From assembly GCA_963920575.1 (NCBI GenBank), contig OY986964.1:34951825-35015824 (forward strand): a DNA stretch of 64,000 bases, given 5' to 3'. The notes under the pieces are model-generated. The model did not search any database. It was not told where the DNA came from and was given only the letters and a program-made list of their open reading frames with translations. This DNA is from Narthecium ossifragum (taxonomy: Eukaryota; Streptophyta; Magnoliopsida; Dioscoreales; Nartheciaceae). Below, piece after piece: positions 20,556 to 39,540 of this stretch (positions are counted from its first letter, which is position 1; each line of letters begins with the position of its first letter). Made by a program: the position numbers and the translations under genes.

Positions 20556-20935
20556 AGCATGCTAGGCATGTTGTGATGCCTATTTATTGTAGGTTTGTTC
20601 GATGGCCAAATGGTGCTCTGAGGGTGTTCAAGGTGTTTGAAGCAGCTGAGAGGTGCGAGAGTGGCAATTCTACATAGAGATTCTTTTTTGTCTCTACTAG
20701 AGTTAGGGTTTTATATTCTCAATCCATAGTGAAGATTCCCTTGATTTTGTCCGTGGGTTTTCCTTTCAGTTATTGCTGTGAGTTTTTCCACGTATATCTT
20801 GTGTCTTTATTTTCTGTCTTGTCTCTTTTGTTCGGTTGTTCCTCTCCTGCTGCTTCATCCCGATCGCTATCTTGCACATCTCTGGCATCGCATGAACCCT
20901 ACCGATCCTAACACTCAAGCTCATCGTGCTCTTCG

Positions 20936-21337
20936 ATGAGCTTCTCCTTGCCCATACGTGACTTCACAGTGTTCAAGACGCTGGCGAGCAACTACTTGGG
21001 TCTCAAAGATCACAAGCTATACACCCAAGTCGAGGAGGTGTTTCAGAACGGCGCAAAGCTTAGCCCGGGCAAGGTCGGCGAGATCATGATCGCCAATCGG
21101 AACTCACCCAACCATGCGCTCAAGTCCGTCATCAGCGCGCTGCAGTCCTCAACTGGCGGGAGAGTCGCCAGCACCAAGCGGAGGCTGAGCGAGTGCACGT
21201 CGATTAAGGGAAGAAGACCATATGTGGGGGCGGTGTCGCCGAGCAACGCGAGCTCTGTGTCTAGAGAGAGAGATGAGTTAAAAAATAGTCAAAATCGGTC
21301 TAAATTGGTGAATTGGTCCTCTCTTTACACCAGCTAA
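20936..21337 (+). pseudogene. C-terminal fragment of a BCS1-like AAA-ATPase
   Basis: A 133-codon frame starts with MSFSLPIRDFTVFKTLASNY and continues LGLKDHKLYTQVEEVFQ, LSPGKVGEIMIAN and ALKSVISALQSS. This matches the last segment after the AAA core of plant BCS1/ASD-type AAA-ATPases (the 'F..LA.NYL' to 'P..V.E.M' region). Walker motifs are absent. The upstream 'HIEMSF' context is degraded. It is probably a dead fragment. Nothing in the window completes it. Confidence 0.6.
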
Positions 21338-21613
21338 CTGCGCAAGGATGAAGATGAGCAGTTTGGTGTGGGGTTAGCTTATTCTGGATTAATAGGGGTT
21401 AAGAGATTTTGGGGTTAGTTTATTCTGGGTTAAGGGGGTTAAAGAATGGGGATAAAAAAAAAGTAGAGTGGTGGTGGTAGGTGGAATGAGGATAAAGTAG
21501 TAATGAATATTTTTGATGTTTGGGGATAAGTGTGGATATAAAGGGGCTAAGTGGGGATAAGTTTGTAAAGTCAATGGAATCTGATCAAACTTTCAACTAT
21601 TCCACCTTCCGAT

Positions 21614-22205
21614 GCTTATTCGTTGACCCTCCTCCTCCACCGTTAGCGGTGTAAATAAGCCGAGCTTGATCAAGCCTAGCTCTCATCAAATTGGGTTTGA
21701 AACTAATTTCCAATCTAAAATTAATGATCAAACTTAGCTTGCTTACTTTTAAGCCAGATTTGATTTTAAGCCCCTTTTCCACCCAATATCCTTTAAACCT
21801 AGCAATTTCTAAAGCCTTAGCCTAATTTACCTTTCGATCAACCCCAAATTGATCGCACCCCCTAAATCGTGTCACTTTTCACGATCCACTATCCACTATT
21901 CATTTTCTACTGCTTATTCACCGCCCCTTCTCCTCCGTTAGGGGTGTAAATGAGCCGGGCTTGATCGAGCTTGGCTCTGATCAAGCTGGGTTTGAAATTA
22001 ATTTCTAGCCTAAAATTGATGATTAAGCTTGGCTTGTTTACTTTCGAGCAAAGTTTGATTTCGAGCCTATTCCAACCCAATCTCCTTTAAACCTAGTCAT
22101 TTCTAAAGGCTTAGCCCAATTTACCTTCCAATCGAGCCCAAATTGATTGCATCCTCCAATTGTGTCATTTTTCACTGTCCACTATTCATTTTCCATCGCT
22201 TCGCC
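21614..22205. repeat. Diverged tandem repeat, two units of about 298 bp
   Basis: The unit at 21614-21911 recurs at 21912-22205. For example GTGTAAATAAGCCGAGCTTG matches GTGTAAATGAGCCGGGCTTG 298 bp later, and CCTTTAAACCTAG occurs in both. Divergence is visible throughout, so the event is old. There is no coding potential. Similar phrases (TTAGGGGTGTAAATGAGCC) occur at the ends of plant hAT-like MITEs. Confidence 0.75.
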
Positions 22206-22655
22206 GCCTCGCCTTCAACACTTTCCATTGTAAGTCACTTAAAATGCATTTTCTATTTTTCTTATTATGCCCCCCCCCACCTAAAATTCTCTCCCATATT
22301 TTCCCATATTTCTCCTTTTATTTCCACTATTATCCACAAGTTTTCCTCTTATCTTCTCCCCCTTATGTCCTTTCACGATCCCGACGTCAGCCTACTTCTC
22401 GCCAACCCGCTCTCCCACCGCTGGTGTTGATCACCACCGCCCAACCTGTGAGGACCCGTCCCTCCATCCCTTGGCTTGTTGTTGACCCCAGGGGCAATTT
22501 GGGAAATTGCGCCTTGGCGGTCGTTTTCACACTGGATGTGCACACACAGGCCTTGCTTGATGGTTGTGTTTGTTAGAAAGGTTAGGTGGGACCTAGTTTG
22601 GGAGTTCTGGGCTTGGGCCCGTTTTCCAGCCCAAGTTTGCACTTCTGGGCAGAGA

Positions 22656-23555
22656 GGATCGATCCTTTGGTCGTGGAGGATCGATCCTGTCTGTGCCTGG
22701 AAGTCTCTGTCGGTGGCTTTCGAAGGACGGCCACCGCGGTGGCCGTCGCTTCCCCTGTCAGGGGAGGGAAGACTTTCCCTTTCCTCCCCAAGCTTTTCCC
22801 CGCCTTCGCCGGCTTTCCCCCGGCCTTAACCGCCCTTTCCCCTCTTCCTTTCTTCCTCTCTTCTTCTTCTTCCCCCGCGAGAACTCTGTTTCTCCCCCTG
22901 TTCAGACCGCTCCTTCTCCTCCTCCGTTCTCCCTCCTCCGGCCACCGTTCTTGGAGCTTGAAGGCTCGTTGGAACCGTGACGGCGCGAGGAAGATCCTTA
23001 GCTAGGCTTCGTAGATCGAAGCTGCTCTGAGGAGGTAGGGATCCCACTCCAAACTCCGGCTAGCTTTGAGGGTTTAAAATCCGGTTTTGTTTTCTTGATT
23101 AATCTCCTTGTGGAGTTGTTGTTTCCCCGTTTTGAGGCCTTGAGTAGCCTCGTGATACTCAGATCTACCAACCCACCAAGTTTGGTGAGGTTTGGTTGTG
23201 TCTTCCGGCGGTTCTCCGGCCGGAAGCACGCCGGAACCCATTTTTGGGTGATCGATCCTTCTGGGAGGAAGGATCGGTCCTTTGGTGTTGGCTTGCTGCG
23301 CCCAGCACATGATCGATCTTCTTATGGGAGGAGATCGATCATAGGGCCTGGGTAAATATGGTTACCCTTCGTCCCGAGAATGATCGATCTTCCTGGGAGG
23401 AAGGATCGATCTTCCTTGGTGCGACTGGAAGGGTGCCCTCTGTCACCAAAAAGATCGATCTTCCTGGGAGGAATGATCGATCTTCTTTGGCTCGACAGTG
23501 AGGGAAGCTCACTGTTGCTTGGATGATCGATCCTTCCCTTGGTGAGGATCGATCC
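22656..23555. repeat. Six paired GATCGATC-core modules in the solo LTR
   Basis: Pairs start at 22656/22678, 23249/23271, 23310/23332, 23381/23403, 23452/23474 and 23524/23546. Every pair has exactly 22 bp between decamer starts. Outer bases of the decamers vary (T/A/G first, C/T/A last), but the GATCGATC core is kept in eleven of twelve. The spacer often reads TTC(T/C)..GGGAGGAA, extending the potential hairpin stem. This is the same layout as in the copia LTR at 3057-3356. Confidence 0.9.
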
Positions 23556-23668
23556 TTCAGTAGCAGAGAGGGTTTTCAAGAGTTTTGCCCGCGGGGCTTC
23601 GCATTATGTGGTTTTTATGTTTTTACCCTTGGGGTTTGTCATGTTATGGATCATGCTTGAATGTTTAT

Positions 23669-23820
23669 CGCTTTGTGGTTGAACCGAGAGGGTGATGTCT
23701 CTCGGGGTGAGTAGAATAAATGGGCTGACGGTATGCCCTTACCGCTTTGTGGTGAACCGAGGGAGTCATGACCCTCGGGAGTGTTTAGTATAAATGGGTC
23801 GAAGGTGTGCCCTTGCTGTG
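23669..23820. repeat. 74-bp tandem duplication inside the solo LTR
   Basis: Two imperfect copies each contain CGCTTTGTGGT, GAACCGAG, CTCGGG and ATAAATGGG, starting at about 23669 and 23743. They are internal to the LTR and non-coding. Confidence 0.65.
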
Positions 23821-24624
23821 TTGGTTGTTTACAGCTTTATCATACTTATCCTGCCCCGTGTTCCTGTGCATTAGGCATGCTTGGATAGGTTGGGTTGGTG
23901 TTGACTCTGCTGCTTAGAGTACCGAGTGATGGTAGTCTTAACCTTGGTTGTTCCGCCAAGTGCGGAGATCCCGCTTGGAGAAGGGGGTCCTACTGGTTGC
24001 GTCGTGTCCACCCTGTGTCAGGGAATGTCGGAGTTGCCCACCCCTGAGCAGTGGCGTTATCGGAGACATGCACCTAGGACAGGAACCCTTCGGGTTATTG
24101 ACGGGATTTATGGGATCCTTGGCAAGCCTCGGTACTTGGCCTCATGGTTGGTTCTTTTGGGTTTTGCCTTCTTAGCGAGAGTGGTAGAGTAGGACCATGT
24201 TGAGCTGTTGCTCATGCCTACCTGGACTGTGTTTGTTGCAGGTGCAGGTGGCCGCTCTGTTCCTGTGTTACCCCCTCGGTCGTCTCGTGGCAGCGTGCCG
24301 GATCCTGACCATGTCTGAGAGTCAGGATGGGTTCGTTTGTGCGTTCGCGGAGACCCCGGTGGGTGGTGTAGCTTCTTTTTGGGGACTGTTGATCCCTTGT
24401 AGCGTGTTGTACTAGAACCCTGTTAACTCTTTTATTACTATTTTGTAATAAATGTTAATAGCTGTTGTTTAGTACCTTTGCTTCCGCTTGTGACTGTTGG
24501 CAGCTGTTTCCGCCAGCTGGCCGTAGTCTCAGATGTTTCCGCCAGTTGAGGCTAGTGGTTGTAGATCTTTCCCCCTCGCGTCCCCGGCCCGGTTGCGCTC
24601 TGCGGGTCGGGGCGCGACACAACC

Positions 24625-25303
24625 GATCATCACAGCCGCAACACCTTTATCTCGAGCTCCTCCGCCAATCTCTCTCCCTCTCACCCCGTCACCGACCTCC
24701 ACAACCCCCTTGACGGCCACGCCCACTGTCGGAACCCATGACGTAGCTCCACCCCAAGAGGTCTTACGACCTGACCTCTCCTCGGCCTTCCCAGACGCTG
24801 CAACACCCTCCCCGCCCGCCAGCCAAAAGCCCTCTTCTTCCTTTCAATACCCACCGCCACCGTCATCTCAAATCCGCTATCTCCAACAACTAATATCTCA
24901 AATCCGATCTCAAATCCGCTATCTCCAACAACTAATCCGGCGTCGATTACCACTGGCCAATTAATTGTCTCCGCAACACCACCTTTTCCGCGAGCTCCCT
25001 CTCTTCCGTCGATCTCTCTCTCTCTTACCCCGTCACTGGCCTCCACAACCCCCTCGCCAACTGCTACCTCGCAAGTGGGCAAAACCCTCTCTTCCGCCGA
25101 TCTCTCTCTCTCACCCCGTCATCGACCTCCACAATCCCCTCCCCACCCGCTACCTCGCTAGCGGGAAAAACCTAGGCGAATGATAACCCGCGTAAATAAT
25201 CGATTTTCCAAGAACAGTTTAGGAAAAAAAAATCATAACAAACTCACAATGGTTAGTTAGATGACCTAATGACTTAGAAAAATATAGATGGACTATTCAG
25301 CAA
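24625..25303. other. Pyrimidine-rich tandem repeats, no gene seen
   Basis: Repeated blocks of CTCTCTCTCTCACCCCGTCA followed by CGACCTCCACAA occur near 24670, 25020 and 25105, with CGCTATCTCCAACAACTAAT repeated near 24867 and 24918. The sequence continues across the solo LTR from 22441, so it was one block before insertion. No supported reading frame. Confidence 0.55.
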
Positions 25304-25312
25304 ATAATTCTA

Positions 25313-26238
25313 GGGTTATTTGCATATACCCTTGAAAAAGGTTTATTTTACGTATACCCCCTTAAAAAACAAAATTTGCATCAGAAACCCTGAAAATCTT
25401 GATTATTTGCATATAGCCCCTCGGGTTAATTGGGAATGGAATATTCGGTGCGCAAGCTAACGGAGGCTAACGGTGGAAGCTGAAATTACTAAAATACCCT
25501 TACCCCTACCCCTATATATGCTTCCTTCTCCCTCCTCCGACCCGACGATTGTTGGGGCAAGGGTTTTTAGAGCTACTGCATGAGCTTGGATGGCAACTAG
25601 CATCATCCATGCTTTGAGAAAATAAGACTAGGGTAAAAGATGGAGTGGAGTTCAACCTTTCGAAATGGCAAAAAAAAACAATGAGATTAATACCTTATAT
25701 CTGGAACAGCCCAGAAACTTTCTGCCTTTGCTGTTGGTGCGATTGGATTGCCAGATGGAGCAGGACTCTTGGCAATGACAAGTCATATAGGGTGTGTTGT
25801 GCGAACCTAAGGTGGAGGAAGAAGATGGAGACTTCTTCATGGTTAAATTGACGAGGAAATCGATCTATAGAGGATGGAAATTGGCAGAAATCAAGAGAAA
25901 TAGAGAGAGATTGGGAGAGGTTTGCTGCCGATGAGGAAATAGCTAGGTCGCCGGAGGATAAGGAGATATGTCATCAGAGGATTTGAAGCCCTTGCCCTAA
26001 CAATCGTCGGGTCGGAGGAGGGAGAAGGAAGCATATATAGGGGTAAGGGTAAGGGTATATTTGTAATTTCAGCTTCCACTGTTAGCCTCCGTTAGCTTGC
26101 ACACCGAATATTCCATTCCCAATTAACCCGAGGGGTTATATGCAAATAATCAAGATTTTCAAAGTTTCTGATGCAAATTTTGTTTTTTAGGGAGTATATG
26201 TAAAATAAACCTTTTTCAGGGGTATATGCAAATAACCC
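25313..26238. mobile_element. Mutator-like element with 9-bp target duplication and about 265-bp TIRs
   Basis: Perfect 9-bp direct repeats ATAATTCTA flank it (25304-25312 and 26239-26247). The inverted ends are about 265 bp long, beginning GGGTTATTTGCATATACCCT. They match through AATGGAATATTCGGTG and TCCTCCGACCCGACGATTGT. Long TIRs plus 9-bp duplication identify a non-autonomous MULE. The core carries a GRF-type zinc-finger fragment on the minus strand. No transposase is present. The well-kept ends suggest moderate age. Confidence 0.93.
25652..25840 (-). pseudogene. GRF-type zinc-finger fragment inside the MULE
   Basis: The 62-codon minus-strand frame contains TPYMTCHCQESCSIWQSNRT and SKGRKFLGCSRYK. 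This fits the GRF zinc-finger pattern C-x-C..W....N.GR.F.GC..Y. GRF fingers bind single-stranded nucleic acid in topoisomerase 3 and APE2 and are common in plant repeat-associated ORFs. The frame has an ATG and a stop, so expression is possible but unproven. It may be cargo of the element. Confidence 0.65.
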
Positions 26239-26395
26239 ATAATTCTATTAAAAGTGACTAATATTCAGTTACACGTATTTTTTTCCATAAGACAAATCAT
26301 ATCTCAAAATATAAATCAATGATTAAATTGAATAAGGTTTTTGGAATCTACACAAATGCAAGAGATGATCGACCGATTGATGAAAATCCAACGGT

Positions 26396-27838
26396 CTAGA
26401 TCACGCGAGTAAGAGAGCGATCAGTGATCAAGGCCTCGGCAGCCTTCCTCCCGGACACGAGAGCCCCATCGAAGGTGGCGGAGCTCCAGTGATCCCCACA
26501 CATATAAACGCCGTCGCCGACCCTCGGCTCCCGGTCCACGAGAACCGTCGGCGGGGTCTGGTCCGGCTGGGCGAACCGGATCCGGTACGTCCTCAGGTGC
26601 CTCCACGGCGCCACCTCCGCCGGTCCAAACCACCCGCCGAGCTCCCGCACCACCTCCGCGGCCAGGTCCTCGTCGGACCGCTCCGGATGCGACCCCACCA
26701 GTGACACGGACACCAGCGCCTTCCCTGCCGGAGCGTACGACGGTGCCACGTTGCTAATAAAGCACATATTGTTCACGATACCCTCGCCGGAGCCGTTTAG
26801 GATCAGCATCGGCTCTCTAATCGCCGGCCGGTCCGCCGAGAAATATATGCAGTCGGTGCTCCGGGGCGGGTTCTTTTTCCGGTTCGGGTCGAAGGCTCCG
26901 GGGACGATCCGCTCAGCTTGGGGCTGGTCGACGGCGACGATGACGCCGAGTGCGGCGGGGATGGTCTCCCCGGTGCTGAGGGAAACTCCTGGGAAGGAGC
27001 CGGGGGAGACCGAGGCGGCCTCGGTGCGGAGGCGGATGGAGTCGGGAGGGAGGCGGGAGGCGAGCTGGAGGGGCAGGGCGCCGATGCCGGCGGAGGGGAG
27101 GGCGTTGTCGCCGAGGGAGAGGCAGTGGAAGACGAAGTCGAAGAGGCGAGAGGAGGTGGCGAGATCCGGATCGAAGAAGACTCCGGCGAAGAATGGTCTA
27201 AAGAAGCGGTCTATAATGGAGTCCGAGAAGCCGAAGGAGCGGAGTCGATGAAGAATGGAGGACTCCTTAGGAGAGGAGAGGAGGGCGCGAGGAGGGAGGG
27301 CGGAGAGGAGGAGGCGGGAATAGAGGACGAGCAGCTTATCGAGGATGGAGCCGATGGGGTGAGAGGGGAGGAGGGAGGGGAGAGCGTCGAGGGGGTGGCG
27401 GAAAGGGTCAGAGAGGAGGTGGAAGCCGGAGGAGTGGAAGACTAGGGAGCCTGGGTAGAAGGGGCGGAGCTGGAGAGAAGGGTAGTGGAGGAGGCGGGAG
27501 GACTCCGGGTAGGCTGTTAGGAGGATCTGGAAGCCGCGGTCGAGGAGGAAGCCATCGACGAGGTCGGTGCGGACGCGGCCGCCTACGGCGTCGGAGGAGT
27601 CTAGGAGGACGAAGGGGATTTTGGCGGTGTGGAGGTGGACAGCCGCCGCTAGGCCCGCGAGGCCGGCGCCTATGATGACGGCTTTTGGTTGGGAGGACGG
27701 TGATGCCGCTGGTGGTGGCGTTGGTGGGATTGATGTGGAGGAGAGGGCACGGGGAGAGGAGAGGGGAGGAGTGTGGCGGCGGGGTATGGTTAGGGGAGAG
27801 GAGGAGGACGGAGGGGTGGGAAGGAGGAAGGCGGCCAT
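26396..27838 (-). CDS. Plastid-targeted FAD-dependent amine oxidase-family oxidoreductase
   Basis: An intronless 480-residue frame. Residues 1-50 are Ser/Pro/Thr-rich with few acidic residues, as in a chloroplast transit peptide. The dinucleotide-binding motif VIIGAGLAGLAAA (GAGLAG at 57-62) is followed by the FAD-binding LLDSSDAVGGRVRTD. The C-terminus has the FAD-contacting GVYMCGDHWSSATFDGALVS. The order is that of flavin amine oxidases, phytoene desaturases and protoporphyrinogen oxidases. The protein is shorter than phytoene desaturase and lacks carotenoid desaturase signature wording, so I leave substrate open. The gene is strongly GC-rich, typical of monocot single-exon genes. It is divergent from the MYST gene, 1271 bp between starts. 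Several long antisense frames over it are composition artefacts. Confidence 0.85.
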   Translation of the reverse strand: MAAFLLPTPPSSSSPLTIPRRHTPPLSSPRALSSTSIPPTPPPAASPSSQPKAVIIGAGLAGLAAAVHLHTAKIPFVLLDSSDAVGGRVRTDLVDGFLLDRGFQILLTAYPESSRLLHYPSLQLRPFYPGSLVFHSSGFHLLSDPFRHPLDALPSLLPSHPIGSILDKLLVLYSRLLLSALPPRALLSSPKESSILHRLRSFGFSDSIIDRFFRPFFAGVFFDPDLATSSRLFDFVFHCLSLGDNALPSAGIGALPLQLASRLPPDSIRLRTEAASVSPGSFPGVSLSTGETIPAALGVIVAVDQPQAERIVPGAFDPNRKKNPPRSTDCIYFSADRPAIREPMLILNGSGEGIVNNMCFISNVAPSYAPAGKALVSVSLVGSHPERSDEDLAAEVVRELGGWFGPAEVAPWRHLRTYRIRFAQPDQTPPTVLVDREPRVGDGVYMCGDHWSSATFDGALVSGRKAAEALITDRSLTRVI

Positions 27839-29109
27839 GCCGGTGGCGATGGTTGTTTGGACACGGCGGAGACGCTTTGCTTGGTTTGGATTGGGTTATC
27901 CACATGAGAGTGCTGTGTGTTCGCATGCGTAGGGAGCTCTCTCCCACAGGGAGATTCCAAAGCACTGCAGCTAAAAGGAAAAAGCAATCGTTGATACCAA
28001 AAAAAGATATTTTAAATTATAATTTTAAGTGATTTAAGTCTCTTTTTTATCATCAGTAGAACTTTGAAAAGTTTGTTGATTTAAATTATTTTAAGGGAGA
28101 GACCAACTCACACATGGACTCAAACATGACTTAACTCAACCCCAATAACTAAATTCGGAATTAAGAAGAAGAAAACCGGCTAGAAATAACAAACCTGCTA
28201 AAAATAGAAAGACCGATAACCTGTTTAAATAGAAAAGTTTTACACAAAAATGAAAATTTAGGACATAAGAAAAAGGAATTTGACGATTTGAAGACTCAGG
28301 TCATGGAGAGATCTTTGATTAATCTCGCTGGGCTTGTCATCTAGACTTGGTCCTACATCATTATCTAACGTAATACTTGTAATTATATAATCCAAGTCAG
28401 CAAATCCTGGACGATAAAAATAGATTTTCTTCCGGTGGTGTTGCTGTAAACATAGCCTTCAGAACCGAAGTGGTAGTAACATGAAGTGGTTTCAGAGTTG
28501 ATCGTATAGAAATGATAATTGTCAAGATATCATTTACCATGGGTCTGTTTGACTCCGACGGATCCGTGGGATGGGGGTGCGCCAAACGACCCCATATCGT
28601 CAATAAACTGGTCGTTTCGGTGCTGGTAGTGAGGTGCCTCGTCTAGGCTTGCTTGGCGCGCGCGGGGTACATGGTATCCGTGGGGATGGATCCCGCGCGC
28701 GGCGTGGCTCTTTGAAAATGAGATCCCTGGGATCCGTCCGGGATCCACGCCTCCGGCGGATCCAGGCTGCCAAATAGGACCTCAGAATAATTTTTTATGA
28801 TATGAGCGCAGAGGTCTAAAGTATGAACCCCGTGTAGGAAATGCGCAACTAATAACAGTTGTGATAGGATCCATCGACAGATTCTTATCACACAGATTTG
28901 ATTAAATATTGATATTTTAATAATAGGAAATCCAGGTTGACGTCATGGGCTGCATCCTGCATAAGGCCAGGCCCGGCTCGAGCGGGGTATTAACTTCGGC
29001 CTGCTTTGCTCTATACGTATTACGTAATTAGTCAGGAATCTAAAGACCCTCTCAGCCCGCTACTCGAATCCAACGGCTCTCGTTTTTGCGTAGTCTCGGA
29101 CTCTCGGAG
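27839..29109. promoter_or_regulatory. Shared upstream region of the oxidase (minus) and MYST (plus) genes
   Basis: Two divergent genes leave this 1.27-kb interval as their only promoter space. No clear TATA box stands out for either. It contains one MITE-like insertion (28542-28781). The last 100 bp before 29110 are the MYST 5' UTR candidate. Confidence 0.5.
28542..28781. mobile_element. MITE-like insertion between divergent genes
   Basis: The left end GGTCTGTTTGACTCCGACGG is similar to the reverse complement of the right end, GGTCCTATTTGGCAGCCTGG. Both run into GGATCC. The GG(T/G)C.TGTTTGG start is common among plant hAT or Harbinger MITEs. The interior is GC-rich (GCGCGCGCGGGG). No clear target duplication. 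Confidence 0.45.
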
Positions 29110-38339
<9,230 letters not shown>

Positions 38340-38465
38340 CTGTATATTGGCCTTTTAACATTGTAAATGTTCAAATAGTAACCTGTGTTACTGAATGCTA
38401 TAAAGGGTTTTTGTATCATTATTCGTAGCTATGCTATTCAGCTTATAAACTGAAGTGTGAGTGGG

Positions 38466-39398
38466 TTGTCACCCAGATTGCTCCCTGTTGGCCCGCGGGT
38501 TCATCAATTCTTATGGTGTGTATCTCACCGAAAACTCCATGTTCGTGACTCTCTTTGGAGATTGCGGTTGACGTCGTAGTGGGAGTGCCCCTGGTGTGGT
38601 TTGGAAGCAGAGACGACTAACCATGTCTTGTTTGAGTGTTTGTTTGCTATCCAGGTTTTCTCCTTATTGACAGTGAAAGGGAACTTTGTTTTGCTATCTT
38701 GCTTTCGCGAATGTGATTCAAGATCCATCCTAGTGTTCTTGACGGGAGGTGCAAGAAGTGAGAAATCCAAAAGGATGCGGATTCTCTTGGGTTATGGCTT
38801 GTGGCTTGTATGGAAAGACCGAAATAGTAGAGTCTTTACGGACGCAGGGGAGTCAGTAGAGGCTGTGGTGTGCAAGGTCTTGGCGGATGAATTCCTCTCT
38901 AAGGGAGACTCTGGGGTTGTTGGTAGAGTACCATCGGGGTGGCGGGTGTTGGTACGGTGGTGTTATCTAACTCAATGGAGGTTGTTTTGGCTGTCGGGAA
39001 GCAGGTGATGGTTAATACGATGTTGCAAGGGGAGTTATTGGCTCTTCTAGAGGCATTGAAGATGGCAAGGTCACACGGCCTGAGGAGTATGATCCTAGAA
39101 TCCGATTCATTAACGACAATCCAGATCCTCAATGAATTGAGAGGATGGCCTTCAAGCTTGGAAGATACAACTAGAGATGTATGGTTATCTGTCATATGGT
39201 TTGATTCTGTGTTATTTTTATATATCTCTAGAGACTTTAATGTATTGGCCGACGTTGTGACGCGGGGTACCCGTCGGTTAGGGAGAGAGTTTGCATGGTC
39301 TAGTGACTTGGGGTCTTTGTTGTTAGACAGCCTAACCTAAGACTGCTACCAGTATTGTAGTTTGTAATTAGCCTCAAGGCTCATCTCATAAAAAAAAA
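38466..39398 (+). mobile_element. 5'-truncated LINE fragment with zf-RVT and RNase H remnants
   Basis: The plus strand reads WECPWCGLEAETTNHVLFEC (zinc-binding end of plant LINE RT), then GYGLWLVWKDRNSRVF. After a frameshift near 38940 it reads LQGELLALLEALKMARSHGL, SMILESDSLTTIQILNEL and ISRDFNVLADVVTRG (RNase H-like). It ends in a short A run at 39390-39398, consistent with a LINE 3' end. At least one frameshift makes it inactive. The left limit is approximate and no target duplication was found. It lies just beyond the MYST 3' UTR. Confidence 0.8.
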
Positions 39399-39540
39399 GA
39401 AGCTTGCTGGCTAGCATCCACTCATTTATGGTGGCCAGTTTTGTCCTAGTATTATGCAATATGAGCTCTTTAGCCTTTGGGGGCGTTTCTATACCAGTGT
39501 TTCAATTGTTTTTAGCTCAAAGAATAGATAGTTGAGCACT

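Larger units (their letters stand above)
22447..24619. mobile_element. Solo LTR, 2173 bp, perfect 5-bp target duplication (probably Ty3/gypsy)
   Basis: The LTR begins TGTGAGGACCCGTCCC and ends TCGGGGCGCGACA. It is flanked on both sides by CAACC (22442-22446 and 24620-24624). No second LTR, primer binding site or coding region exists. An intact element was therefore reduced to a solo LTR by recombination between its LTRs. The TGTGAGGACC..CGCGACA ends and large size resemble Tekay/Del-type gypsy LTRs (inference). It holds six paired GATCGATC modules and a 74-bp tandem duplication around 23669-23820. Confidence 0.9.

Noticed and set aside
24465..25183. Proline/serine-rich frames at 24465-25183 as a gene
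   Set aside because: They cross the end of the solo LTR and consist of pyrimidine-rich tandem repeats, so the frames are by-products of composition.
26421..28032. Several long reading frames antisense or out of frame with the FAD oxidase gene
   Set aside because: They are composed of Arg/Pro/Gly-rich runs with no domain wording, as expected from high GC content over a real gene on the other frame.
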